Assembly: GCA_964624065.1 (NCBI GenBank)
Contig: CAZUWF010000041.1
Span: 1-15,704 of the forward strand
Reading direction: 5' to 3'
From: UBA7960 sp964624065
GTDB taxonomy: Bacteria; Bacteroidota; Bacteroidia; Bacteroidales; UBA7960
DNA length: 15,704 bases
Shown: positions 6,580 to 14,539 of the stretch, in pieces
How the letters are laid out: each line of letters starts with the position of its first letter
How positions within the stretch are numbered: the stretch's first letter is position 1
The notes under the pieces: generated by a model
What the model saw: only the letters and a program-made list of their open reading frames with translations
Databases searched by the model: none
What the model was told of the DNA's origin: nothing
Program-made: the position numbers and the translations under genes

Positions 6580-8715
6580 ATGAAAGTTTACCAAACTAAC
6601 GAAATTAAGAACGTTGCACTTATTGGAGGTGCCAAGGCGGGCAAAACCACCCTTGCCGAAGCAATGCTTTTCGAAGGCGGAGTCATTAACAGAAGAGGTT
6701 CTGTTGACGATAAAAATACCGTTTCAGACTACCGCGAGATAGAACTCGAGCGCCAGTTCTCGGTTTTCTCAACGGTTATGTACTCAGAGTACCAAGGGAA
6801 AAAGATAAACATCATCGACACTCCCGGGTTCGACGATTTTATCGGTGAGGTACTTGCAGCGCTGAAAGTATCTGACACGGCCATCATGGTTGTAAATTCG
6901 CAAAACGGAGTTGAGGTGGGTACAGAAATAACCTGGCGATATGTGAGCAAGCTGGAGAAACCAACGGTTTTTCTTGTCAACCAACTTGAAGCCGAAAAGG
7001 CAAACTTCGAAGAAACCCTCGCTCAATTAAAGGGTAATTTTGGCGATAAAGTTCTCGTGGCCCAATACCCAACCAATGCCGGCCATGGTTTCGATACCGT
7101 AATTGACGTTTTGAAGATGAAACAATACAAGTTTCCTGTGGGTGGTGGCAAGCCGGTAATTTCTGACATCCCCGCTTCGGAAAAAACCAAGGCCGAGGAT
7201 TACTTCAATGCGATTGTTGAAGCGGCCGCCGAAAGTGACGAGACTTTGATGGAAGCTTTTTTTGAAAATGGAACCCTCTCGGAGGAGGAAATGGCAAAAG
7301 GGCTAATACAAGGAATTGCCACCCGAACAATGTTTCCGGTTTTGTGTGCATGCACCAAGCACAACCAAGGTGTTGGAAGGTTTATGGAGTTTATTAACGA
7401 AAACCTGCCTGCTCCCAACCAAGTTGCTCCAACCAAAACCACGGCAGGAAAAGATTTGACCTTCGACCCCACCAGTGCCCCGGCTGCATTCGTTTTCAAA
7501 ACATCAATAGAGCAGCACCTTGGAGAGGTTTCGTTCTTCAAGGTTTACCAGGGAACTCTTACAGAGGCAATTGATATGGTAAATACCACCACTTCTTCGA
7601 AGGAAAGGTTGTCGCAACTATTTGCTGTTTCGGGTAAATCTAGGCAAAAAGTTGAGAAAGTTATGGCTGGCGATATTGCCGCCACCATTAAGCTTAAAGA
7701 TACCAATACAGGCAACACTCTTGCCTCATCAAAGAATCAAGACGATTCGGTCTCGCTAATTATTTATCCAGAGCCAAAAATTAGAATGGCCGTAAAAGCC
7801 AAAAACACCGCCGACGAAGAAAAGCTTGCCGGAATCCTTAAAGAAATGAACAAGATTGACCCTACGTTGATTTTCGAGCAGAGCAAGGAGCTAAAGCAGG
7901 TAATATTGTCTGCCCAAGGCGAAATGCACCTAAACATAGCCAAATGGGTTATCGAAAATCTAAACAAAATTGGCATCGAGTATTTTGCACCAAAGATTCC
8001 GTACCGCGAAACCATCACCAAGAATGCCTCGTCAATGTACAGGCACAAGAAACAATCGGGAGGTGCTGGTCAATTTGGCGAAGTGCATATGCTTATCGAG
8101 CCCTACTATGACGGCAAGCCAAACCAAACCCAACACCCCATTAGGGGTACCGACGAGCACACCTTGTCGTGGGGTGGCAAGCTGATATTCAACAACTGCA
8201 TTGTGGGTGGAGCAATCGATGCAAGATTCATGCCTGCTATCTTGAAGGGGATTATGGAGAAAATGGAAGAAGGGCCACTTACTGGATCTTATGCACGCGA
8301 CATCATTGTAAACGTGTATGATGGAAAGATGCACCCGGTTGACTCCAACGAGATTTCGTTCAAGCTCGCCGGAAGAAACGCCTTCAAAGATGCCTTCAAA
8401 AATGCAGGTCCAAAGATTCTCGAGCCTATTTACGATGTTGAAGTAGTGGTTCCGGAAGAAAAGATGGGTGATGTAATGACCGATCTCCAAGGCCGCCGCG
8501 CAATTATCATGGGTATGGATAGCGAAGCCAACTATCAGAAGATTAAGGCAAAAGTCCCGCTTGCCGAACTAAACCGCTACTCAACCACTTTGAGTTCGCT
8601 AACCAGCGGACGTGCTACCTACGGTATGAAGTTTGCCGAGTACCAGCAGGTGCCCATGGATGTTCAAGAAGCGCTCCTCAAGGCCTACGAGGAAGAAGAG
8701 AAGGACGAAGATTAA
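6580..8715 (+). CDS. EF-G paralogue (elongation factor G-like, EF-G2 type) with a degenerate GTPase centre
   Basis: A 711-residue protein with the full EF-G layout: G domain (about 1-275), domain II (about 300-390), domain III, domain IV with YRETITKN and the GGAGQFGEVHMLIEP stretch (about 475-510), and domain V ending in a Glu-rich tail. The P-loop is intact (GGAKAGKTT, 16-24), but other G motifs depart from canonical EF-G. The switch I RGIT region reads RQFS (58-61). Switch II reads DTPGFDDF (80-87) instead of DTPGHVDF, so the histidine that positions water for GTP hydrolysis is Phe84. The guanine-specificity motif NKMD reads NQLE (134-137). Domain IV, which enters the ribosomal A site, is well kept. 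Bacteroides has an EF-G paralogue, EF-G2, reported to support translocation without GTPase activity and to matter under carbon limitation; this is likely the same type. A canonical fusA should exist elsewhere in the genome. The gene ends at a strong terminator. Confidence 0.9.
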   Translation: MKVYQTNEIKNVALIGGAKAGKTTLAEAMLFEGGVINRRGSVDDKNTVSDYREIELERQFSVFSTVMYSEYQGKKINIIDTPGFDDFIGEVLAALKVSDTAIMVVNSQNGVEVGTEITWRYVSKLEKPTVFLVNQLEAEKANFEETLAQLKGNFGDKVLVAQYPTNAGHGFDTVIDVLKMKQYKFPVGGGKPVISDIPASEKTKAEDYFNAIVEAAAESDETLMEAFFENGTLSEEEMAKGLIQGIATRTMFPVLCACTKHNQGVGRFMEFINENLPAPNQVAPTKTTAGKDLTFDPTSAPAAFVFKTSIEQHLGEVSFFKVYQGTLTEAIDMVNTTTSSKERLSQLFAVSGKSRQKVEKVMAGDIAATIKLKDTNTGNTLASSKNQDDSVSLIIYPEPKIRMAVKAKNTADEEKLAGILKEMNKIDPTLIFEQSKELKQVILSAQGEMHLNIAKWVIENLNKIGIEYFAPKIPYRETITKNASSMYRHKKQSGGAGQFGEVHMLIEPYYDGKPNQTQHPIRGTDEHTLSWGGKLIFNNCIVGGAIDARFMPAILKGIMEKMEEGPLTGSYARDIIVNVYDGKMHPVDSNEISFKLAGRNAFKDAFKNAGPKILEPIYDVEVVVPEEKMGDVMTDLQGRRAIIMGMDSEANYQKIKAKVPLAELNRYSTTLSSLTSGRATYGMKFAEYQQVPMDVQEALLKAYEEEEKDED

Positions 8716-8737
8716 TCTTTGCCAAATGCTTAACAAC

Positions 8738-8769
8738 AAAAAAAGCCCGGATTTTCCGGGCTTTTTTTT
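8738..8769. terminator. Bidirectional rho-independent terminator
   Basis: GCCCGG (8745-8750) pairs perfectly with CCGGGC (8756-8761) around the loop ATTTT. Seven A's precede the stem and eight T's follow it, so the hairpin has a T-tract downstream on either strand. It lies between the convergent EF-G paralogue (stop 8715) and protease gene (stop 8786) and can end both transcripts. Confidence 0.93.
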
Positions 8770-8785
8770 GCAGGTCTAAAAACTT

Positions 8786-11572
8786 CTATTTCTGGATCTG
8801 TAACTTCCTTACGGCACACCCCCTATCAGTTTCAACTCTAATTAAGTAGAGTCCATTCTTGAGGTTTGAAACGTCCACATTAGTCTGGTCTGGGTCAATC
8901 CTTGCCTTATAAACCGATCTTCCAGTAAGGTCGAACACCTCTGCTCCCAGAAGGTTAAAAATTTGAGAGGAAACGGTAATGAGGCCGCTGGAGGGATTTG
9001 GAAAAATTGCCACCTCGTCCAGGCCAGGTTCAGATACAGCGGTATTGGTTGGCCTCCAAACAGCAAATAGGTTGACGTTATTTGCCGGCATCGTGAAACT
9101 ATCCCCTGGTTGGAAGGTTGGCCCTTGGCCACCGGGAAGAAAGTTCCATCCTGCAAAGGAATGATTTGCCAAAGCCATTGTACCTTGTCCCAAAACGGTA
9201 ACTTGATTGCTAGCTGGATACAAGTTGCCGTCAACAGGAGGCTGACCCGAAACCGAGGCATTGTTTGCATTGTAAGTAACCGAAAACGAGGTTTGAACCG
9301 GAGCCCCTCCCCAAAGGTTCAAAACAAGGTGAACGTTTGGAAAGCCACTACCCACATTGGCCAGGTTAGTAATGTTTGCTATGCCACAACCTGTAGATTT
9401 GAAAAAGGTGGGTGTATTTTGGCCGTCGGAATTTGACCCAAGAAAGATTCTGGTTCCCGCGCCTTGGCCCGAGGGTGTATGAACTTCCACGGCAATGATT
9501 GAACCGGCCGGAATTAAAACCGGATTTGATAGCAAGAATTGCCTTACCACCTGCGAAACATTTGGTACCGAAAAGTTTTGCTGGTGCAATTGGGTAAGCG
9601 TGGCCGTTGCCAAGTTGGTGGAGCTGGCAGTGTAAATCCTGATGGTGATAGGGGTTCCTGTTTCGGCGTTTTCGGCGGCGGCAACCTGAATTCCCACATC
9701 AACAATTCTTAACTCAAAGTTTGTGTTTATAGAATGATGGTTCACCAGGTCAAATACCCTATAATATGAGTTGTCTGAATTAATGGAAGGATTGGAATTT
9801 TGGATCACACAAGCCACTGTTGAGGTACCTATAGCCTGAGAAGTGCTTTGTGTTATCATAGCACTTTCGTTCACGTATATGTAGTTGGTTTTAGTGGTTG
9901 TGGTTTGGTTGTTTGCCGTTAGGCTCACGGTCTTGTAACCTCCGGTTGTGTAAGAAACCGTATGTGGGCCTTTTCCGGTGGCAGTTGACGGAACAGCTCC
10001 ACTACCAAAATTCCAATTCCACGAGGTGATTGTACCCCCCGATGATTGGTCGGTAAATATTACCTCCTCGTTTTTGTTCACAATTAGTTTATTTGCCGAG
10101 AAGTTGACTTGTAGGCCTGCAAATGGATCGTATCCTACCAGTGAAGTGGCACCTGTAGTCCCGGGATCAAGCCACGGTTGAAGCATCTGGTGGTTTTGCG
10201 TGCCATTTATATCCCAGTGGTAGTTAAACTTTCCGTAAAAGTCGGGTGAACTTGTTGAGGTGCACGTGGAGGAGCCGCCGGAGAGGGTTCCAACAATTTG
10301 GCCTTGCGAATTGAATATTGGTGACCCCGAGGAACCGCCTTCGGTTACAGAGTGGCCATTGGTGGTGGCAACCCAAACAACACCCCAAGCCCCACCTGGA
10401 GCCATTACGCTACCCTCAATGTTTGGGGTTGCCGAATATAGTGTTCCGGTAAAAGTAGAAATCTTTTTTGCATCGCCAGATGGGTGGTGAATGCCTACTC
10501 CTCCCATGGCCCCCACAGCCGACCTATTCCAACCGTTGTAATAGGGATTGAATGATTGAGGCGGGGTGCTGTTTAATTGTACGAGCCTAAAGTCAGATCC
10601 ACCAGCCAAGGGGCCAAGTGCCATGAGGGTGCATCCTGTAATAACATGATTTGGGGGTGTACCGAAATTGCCACATTGGGCGCGCTCGTAGTTAAAGAAA
10701 AATTGCCAAACATTCATGTCCGCAGCGGTTGCTCCTTGTCCGCAATGGGCAGCCGTCAGGAAATAGGGTGTTCCATTTTGAGCGGTGTTGTTGATTAGAG
10801 AGCCACTGCAATGATACCAGCTGCTCCCAACCCTGAGCAAAATACGCGCAACACCTCGTTTGAAAACTTGCCAGTTGGCTCCCTCGGGCGAGCAATTAAT
10901 ATTTACCATACAAGGTCCCGAGCTACCCAGGTTCTTCTCTCGATTGGATGATTCCAAGCCATTGTATATAACAACTAAATCGGTAAGGGAAAAACTACCA
11001 ACCAAACCTGATAGTTGGGCGGGACTTTGTCCGCTTGCAAAACTGCCAAATGCAGTGGACATTATTGTTGGGAGATTGTCTCCTTGGGGTGGCTCGTGGT
11101 ATTCTATCACTATGGCATCGCCCGGAAGTGGTGGGGTTGACACATACTTTGAACTTAGTTCACTTCCCTTGATGGAGTATGATGCAGTTGGATTAGATTC
11201 TGAATACACGAAAAAAGTTGCATTTTTTGGTATTTCAACATCCTCGAATACCAAGGCCAATGCAGGGGCTCCTGGTGAAGTGGCTCTAAGCATCCACGAA
11301 TTATCGCCTGTTGGCCATTTTATTTTGGTTCCTTGGGTGTGCGAATCCACCCCTGCCTCAATAGAGAAACCAGCCCACAAGGGTAGCCCTGTTTTGTGGT
11401 TTGCCTTGGTGGCAGCAATAGTTTGATCGTGAGGCATAAACAGAGTTTCAACCTGGTCAATGGATACGCCCCTCGCCAAACTTGGCGGTAAATCACCCTG
11501 TGCCTGGGTTAAAATGCTTGTGGCTAAAACAAAAAGGAAAATTGAGCTTAGAAAGATGGAAGAATTTTTCAT
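8786..11572 (-). CDS. Secreted lysyl-endopeptidase-like serine protease (S1) with PKD, Listeria-Bacteroides repeat and T9SS sorting domain
   Basis: The start is the ATG at 11572 (928 residues); the frame also has a GTG one codon earlier. Residues 1-25 are a signal peptide (ending LTQAQ) and about 26-215 a probable prodomain. The protease domain (about 216-483) resembles Achromobacter/Lysobacter lysyl endopeptidase. The catalytic triad is His276 in FLTAAHC, Asp327 in GGSDF and Ser415 in EGGSSGSP. Cys221/437, Cys227/300 and Cys255/277 match the three disulfides of that enzyme. Asp444 (in PDFYGK) matches its Lys-binding Asp225, but its His210 is Ser431 here. A PKD domain (about 488-569) follows, then a beta-rich domain of unknown kind (about 570-756), a Listeria-Bacteroides (Flg_new) repeat (about 762-840, SFAGW and NLFAVW) and a type A T9SS sorting domain (about 853-928: FPNPSSG, NLKNGLYLIRV). 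It should be exported by Sec, carried across the outer membrane by T9SS and attached or released. No gene is cotranscribed downstream. Confidence 0.92.
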   Translation of the reverse strand: MKNSSIFLSSIFLFVLATSILTQAQGDLPPSLARGVSIDQVETLFMPHDQTIAATKANHKTGLPLWAGFSIEAGVDSHTQGTKIKWPTGDNSWMLRATSPGAPALALVFEDVEIPKNATFFVYSESNPTASYSIKGSELSSKYVSTPPLPGDAIVIEYHEPPQGDNLPTIMSTAFGSFASGQSPAQLSGLVGSFSLTDLVVIYNGLESSNREKNLGSSGPCMVNINCSPEGANWQVFKRGVARILLRVGSSWYHCSGSLINNTAQNGTPYFLTAAHCGQGATAADMNVWQFFFNYERAQCGNFGTPPNHVITGCTLMALGPLAGGSDFRLVQLNSTPPQSFNPYYNGWNRSAVGAMGGVGIHHPSGDAKKISTFTGTLYSATPNIEGSVMAPGGAWGVVWVATTNGHSVTEGGSSGSPIFNSQGQIVGTLSGGSSTCTSTSSPDFYGKFNYHWDINGTQNHQMLQPWLDPGTTGATSLVGYDPFAGLQVNFSANKLIVNKNEEVIFTDQSSGGTITSWNWNFGSGAVPSTATGKGPHTVSYTTGGYKTVSLTANNQTTTTKTNYIYVNESAMITQSTSQAIGTSTVACVIQNSNPSINSDNSYYRVFDLVNHHSINTNFELRIVDVGIQVAAAENAETGTPITIRIYTASSTNLATATLTQLHQQNFSVPNVSQVVRQFLLSNPVLIPAGSIIAVEVHTPSGQGAGTRIFLGSNSDGQNTPTFFKSTGCGIANITNLANVGSGFPNVHLVLNLWGGAPVQTSFSVTYNANNASVSGQPPVDGNLYPASNQVTVLGQGTMALANHSFAGWNFLPGGQGPTFQPGDSFTMPANNVNLFAVWRPTNTAVSEPGLDEVAIFPNPSSGLITVSSQIFNLLGAEVFDLTGRSVYKARIDPDQTNVDVSNLKNGLYLIRVETDRGCAVRKLQIQK

Positions 11573-11612
11573 CACTTAAAAAGGGTTTGGATCTAACTTC
11601 AAAAATATTCGG

Positions 11613-11643
11613 CTAAAGTAATAAATAAGAAGAAAAAAACAAA
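11613..11643 (-). promoter_or_regulatory. Candidate promoter for the protease gene
   Basis: On the minus strand, TTTG (11643-11640), a 19-base spacer and TACTTTAG (11620-11613, one mismatch to TAnnTTTG) form a plausible promoter. It would start transcription near 11607, about 35 bases before the ATG. A second, perfect -7 match, TATTTTTG (11607-11600), has no partner -33 element. The remainder of the 172-base gap (11576-11747) is A/T-rich and contains a 9-base direct repeat (ATGCTAATT at 11673-11681 and 11710-11718). I see no convincing terminator hairpin for the gene that ends at 11748. Confidence 0.45.
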
Positions 11644-11747
11644 AACCGGTTGCGCTTTTTTCACGATTTCGCATGCTAATTTCTGGGCTTAAATTTCCAC
11701 CTCCTCACAATGCTAATTACTCATATCTAAATAAACAGTGGTGCTTT

Positions 11748-14384
11748 TTAAAACCTGAAACCCAAGGTTACGAAAATTTCTGACGGTCTTAGTTTGTAAA
11801 TAGTTTCGAGGAGCATTATGTCGCTTTGGCTAAAGGTGGTGTATTTGGCAGTGTTGAAAATATTGCGCCAGTTTACCTCTAGGTCTATACGTGCTTTCTC
11901 GAATCTGTATCTGTAGCGAAAATCCAGGAAGAAGTTTTGTTTTTGGTGAAGGTGGTAGTACTCTGTGGTGAGCATAAAGAAATGCCTATGGCGGCTTAAC
12001 AAGGTGAGGTCGAAGAAATGGCGCCAAAGGGAGATGGTGCCCACAGGGTTGTCATCGGAGTAGCTCTTGCTATTGCTAAAGTTTGCACGATATTCGGCAA
12101 AAATCGCTTGCGAAACCCTTACGCTTGCTTGTGGAGTAAGCATAAGCATTGTGCTGGTAAATGGCCGCAACTGTCCGTTTATCAACGATTTTCGGTTGCT
12201 TCTCATGTAGTTTGCCGATAGCTTCAAGGTGCTTTTAATCTGGTGAAAATACTTGCTCGTTTCGGCGTAAACAAAATGGTTGTAACTGGTGTTGGGCAGT
12301 TCGAGGGCTTCAACAATGGAGGTGCCGTCGGGCTTTATTTCGGTACTATACATCAGGTTATTGTTGGTTACGGTATATGCCGTGTTGGCGTGGTTGAAAA
12401 ACGCGATTATAGGGTTGCGGTACTGCACAAATATCGATACGGTATGGCTGCTGGTTTGCGACAACGGAGCACCGTTGCGGGCAAGGGAATTTATGTTCCT
12501 GAGCAAGTAGCCGTAGTGTACGTTGTCAATGTCGCCAATATTTTGCATGTACCGGTAACTGCCAATTAGCCGCCAAAAGCCCTTGAACTGGTAAGCGAAT
12601 CCTGCCCTTGGGTTTACTGTGAGCTTGGCCAGGGTTTGTCCCTCTCCTATCTTCCCATCGTGGAGGTGAGCCCTTTGCCACCTAATTGGCAAGTGCCCGG
12701 TTAGAGTAAGCTGTCCTCGCTTGTAATGCAGTCCGGTTTCGGCGAAAGCCTCATGGTGGTTGGCCTCAAGGTTGTTGGAGTATTCCAAGCCGGGGCTTGT
12801 CCACCGGCTGCCATCGAAAACCTCCAAATCGCTTCCCATTGATTGGTACCTGACGGAGTGCCCCACCTTGGGTGTAAAGGTTATCCGGTTCCACAAAAAT
12901 GAGAAACTTGCAGTGTGACTCACCGAAAACTTTTGGATATTTAACGATTGTCTCAGGCTATCAATGTGGTTGCCCTGGTTGAGTGCCTGCTCGAACCCCC
13001 CTGGGTGAGCTAGCAAGGTGTGAGGGCTTTGGTTGTAGGTTACATCGGAGGTGAACTCCACCAATCGCGAACCAATGGCAATTACGGTGCGCAGGCTGTT
13101 GCTGAAGTTGCTATAAGGGTTGCTTAGATCCTGACCCTTGTTGGCAAGGTTCGAGTTTATCTCTCCCCGCCTGTGATCCCAGCGAGCCTCGAACCTGGTT
13201 TTGTTGTCGAGGTAGTTATTACGGGCGTTGCGGTTTAGGTTTACCTCTCCTTGCATGTAGTGATCTTTCAGGTGGTTTTGTATAGCTTCGGCCAAAACCA
13301 AATCGCCTGTTGGCAGGTAGTAACTTATTGTTTGGCTCCCACTTTGCTCATGCCCGTGGTTTAGGTACGATATGTTTGCCCTCAATTGCCAATCTTTGTC
13401 GAGCTTAAGCAGGGCATTGCTGCTCACAAGGTGGCTGAGGTTGTCGAGCACTCGTGTTTGATTAAAAGTCGGCTCGGCCATAGTTTGTATTGAAAGCATT
13501 TGGGGGTTTTGGCGGGTTCGTATCAACCTTTGCTCCATATCTTGTATGGTGAGTTGTTGCAGTTGGCTGCCAACTTCTTGGCCAATGTTGTTGCCTTGGT
13601 ACGAGTTTACCACCTGAAAGTTGCGGGTAAAAGTCATTGGTGTAACGTTGGCCGTGAACAAAATGGGCCACAAACCGCTGCCGAGCCTTGCCGTGCCAGT
13701 TGTTGCCACATTTTGGGCCAGCTTTAGGTTTAGCGAGGCACGGGTTGAGGGTGCCCTGTCTTGGAGAACCCTGAGGGGTTGGTGGTTTTCTAAAACTTCA
13801 ACGGCAGCAACTGATTGATGGGGCAGGTTGTTACTAACCATACCGTAACGACCACCCATAAGGTCGAGACCCTCCACGTAAAATTTCTGTATTGGCTCGC
13901 CCTGGTACAATATGCGGCCGCTGGATTCCACATCAACGCCCGGCATTCGCCTTAGCACTTCGGCAATGCTGCGATCTTGGGGGCGAGCAAAGGACCTCAC
14001 GGCGTAGCTCAACGTGTCGCCACGCCGCTCAATGCTATGACCCGTAACGGTAAATTCCTTCAAGTCCTTTACTTCGAACTGCAAAAAAATTTCGAGGGTT
14101 TGGGTGGTGTTTGCCACCGTAATTCTTCGGTTGCGGTAGTTTATTGAGCTAGCCTCAACCACCAGGCTGTCGGCACTGCTGGCAAAAGTGGTTGAGTAGT
14201 TGCCTTTGTTGTCGGTAATGGCAAATGCAACTAAGGCGGCTTGCCCCTTGTTTGAAATAAGAATGTTTATAGATGGCAGCCCTTCGCCGGTGTTGGCGTC
14301 GGCAACCCTGCCGCTTAGGGTGGTTTGGCCTGCCGCAAAGTAGGCAGGCAAAAAAATTAAACCAGCCAGGATTACTTTTAGCAT
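11748..14384 (-). CDS. TonB-dependent-receptor-like outer-membrane beta-barrel protein with N-terminal carboxypeptidase-regulatory-like domain (GLPGLI-associated type)
   Basis: An 878-residue outer-membrane protein. Residues 1-19 are a signal peptide (ending YFAAG). A carboxypeptidase-regulatory-like (CarboxypepD_reg) domain follows at 20-103 with the classic TLSGRVADANTGEGLPSIN opening. A plug-like region (about 107-222) contains IAEVLRRMPGVDVESSGRIL (140-159), FYVEGLDLMGGRYG and VAAVEVLENHQPLRVL. The rest is a barrel of alternating, aromatic-rich strands, and the chain ends VTLGFRF with the terminal Phe typical of outer-membrane barrels. The KFYVEGLDL/ENHQP plug is characteristic of the SusC/TonB-like branch that lies beside GLPGLI genes in Bacteroidota. 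No canonical TonB box is obvious, and no SusD partner is present, so glycan import is not supported; the ligand is unknown. It lies 155 bases downstream of the GLPGLI gene, past two hairpins. Confidence 0.88.
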   Translation of the reverse strand: MLKVILAGLIFLPAYFAAGQTTLSGRVADANTGEGLPSINILISNKGQAALVAFAITDNKGNYSTTFASSADSLVVEASSINYRNRRITVANTTQTLEIFLQFEVKDLKEFTVTGHSIERRGDTLSYAVRSFARPQDRSIAEVLRRMPGVDVESSGRILYQGEPIQKFYVEGLDLMGGRYGMVSNNLPHQSVAAVEVLENHQPLRVLQDRAPSTRASLNLKLAQNVATTGTARLGSGLWPILFTANVTPMTFTRNFQVVNSYQGNNIGQEVGSQLQQLTIQDMEQRLIRTRQNPQMLSIQTMAEPTFNQTRVLDNLSHLVSSNALLKLDKDWQLRANISYLNHGHEQSGSQTISYYLPTGDLVLAEAIQNHLKDHYMQGEVNLNRNARNNYLDNKTRFEARWDHRRGEINSNLANKGQDLSNPYSNFSNSLRTVIAIGSRLVEFTSDVTYNQSPHTLLAHPGGFEQALNQGNHIDSLRQSLNIQKFSVSHTASFSFLWNRITFTPKVGHSVRYQSMGSDLEVFDGSRWTSPGLEYSNNLEANHHEAFAETGLHYKRGQLTLTGHLPIRWQRAHLHDGKIGEGQTLAKLTVNPRAGFAYQFKGFWRLIGSYRYMQNIGDIDNVHYGYLLRNINSLARNGAPLSQTSSHTVSIFVQYRNPIIAFFNHANTAYTVTNNNLMYSTEIKPDGTSIVEALELPNTSYNHFVYAETSKYFHQIKSTLKLSANYMRSNRKSLINGQLRPFTSTMLMLTPQASVRVSQAIFAEYRANFSNSKSYSDDNPVGTISLWRHFFDLTLLSRHRHFFMLTTEYYHLHQKQNFFLDFRYRYRFEKARIDLEVNWRNIFNTAKYTTFSQSDIMLLETIYKLRPSEIFVTLGFRF

Positions 14385-14409
14385 AATAGTAAAAATAATA
14401 TGTAAACAC

Positions 14410-14438
14410 TCAGGGGTTGACCAAAAATCAAGCCCTGA
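14410..14438. other. Imperfect hairpin in the leader of the barrel gene
   Basis: TCAGGGGTTGA (14410-14420) pairs with TCAAGCCCTGA (14428-14438) in ten of eleven positions, with one G-G mismatch and the loop CCAAAAA. On the minus strand it ends about 25 bases before the ATG at 14384 and has no T-tract after it, so it is unlikely to be a terminator. It could be an RNA leader structure or an operator. Confidence 0.45.
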
Positions 14439-14460
14439 CCAATATTTGTTTATTTCAAAA

Positions 14461-14491
14461 GTTGAGGTGCGACTCCAAGTTGCACCCCAAC
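14461..14491. other. Imperfect hairpin after the GLPGLI gene, possibly a weak terminator or processing site
   Basis: GTTGAGGTGC (14461-14470) pairs with GCACCCCAAC (14482-14491) in nine of ten positions around an 11-base loop. Read on the minus strand the stem is followed by TTTTGAAATAAAC, a short T-run, so partial termination after the GLPGLI gene is possible. It starts about 50 bases beyond that gene's stop codon. Confidence 0.45.
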
Positions 14492-14539
14492 TAACATGAT
14501 TTACCTTCCATTATTACAAGAACTATACCCCGGCCGTGG

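Noticed and set aside
8032..8490. 152-codon minus-strand open frame inside the EF-G paralogue
   Set aside because: It is antisense to conserved domain IV/V coding sequence and shows no recognisable domain.
10860..11426. 188-codon plus-strand open frame opposite the protease prodomain
   Set aside because: It mirrors the codon pattern of the real minus-strand gene and has no signal, motif or promoter of its own.
11673..11718. 9-base direct repeat ATGCTAATT in the barrel-protease gap
   Set aside because: Two copies 37 bases apart in A/T-rich DNA are compatible with chance, and no mobile-element structure accompanies them.
11748..14384. SusC/SusD polysaccharide utilisation locus
   Set aside because: The barrel has a SusC-like domain order, but no SusD gene, glycoside hydrolase or sigma/anti-sigma pair is present. 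The GLPGLI neighbour points to a different type of locus.
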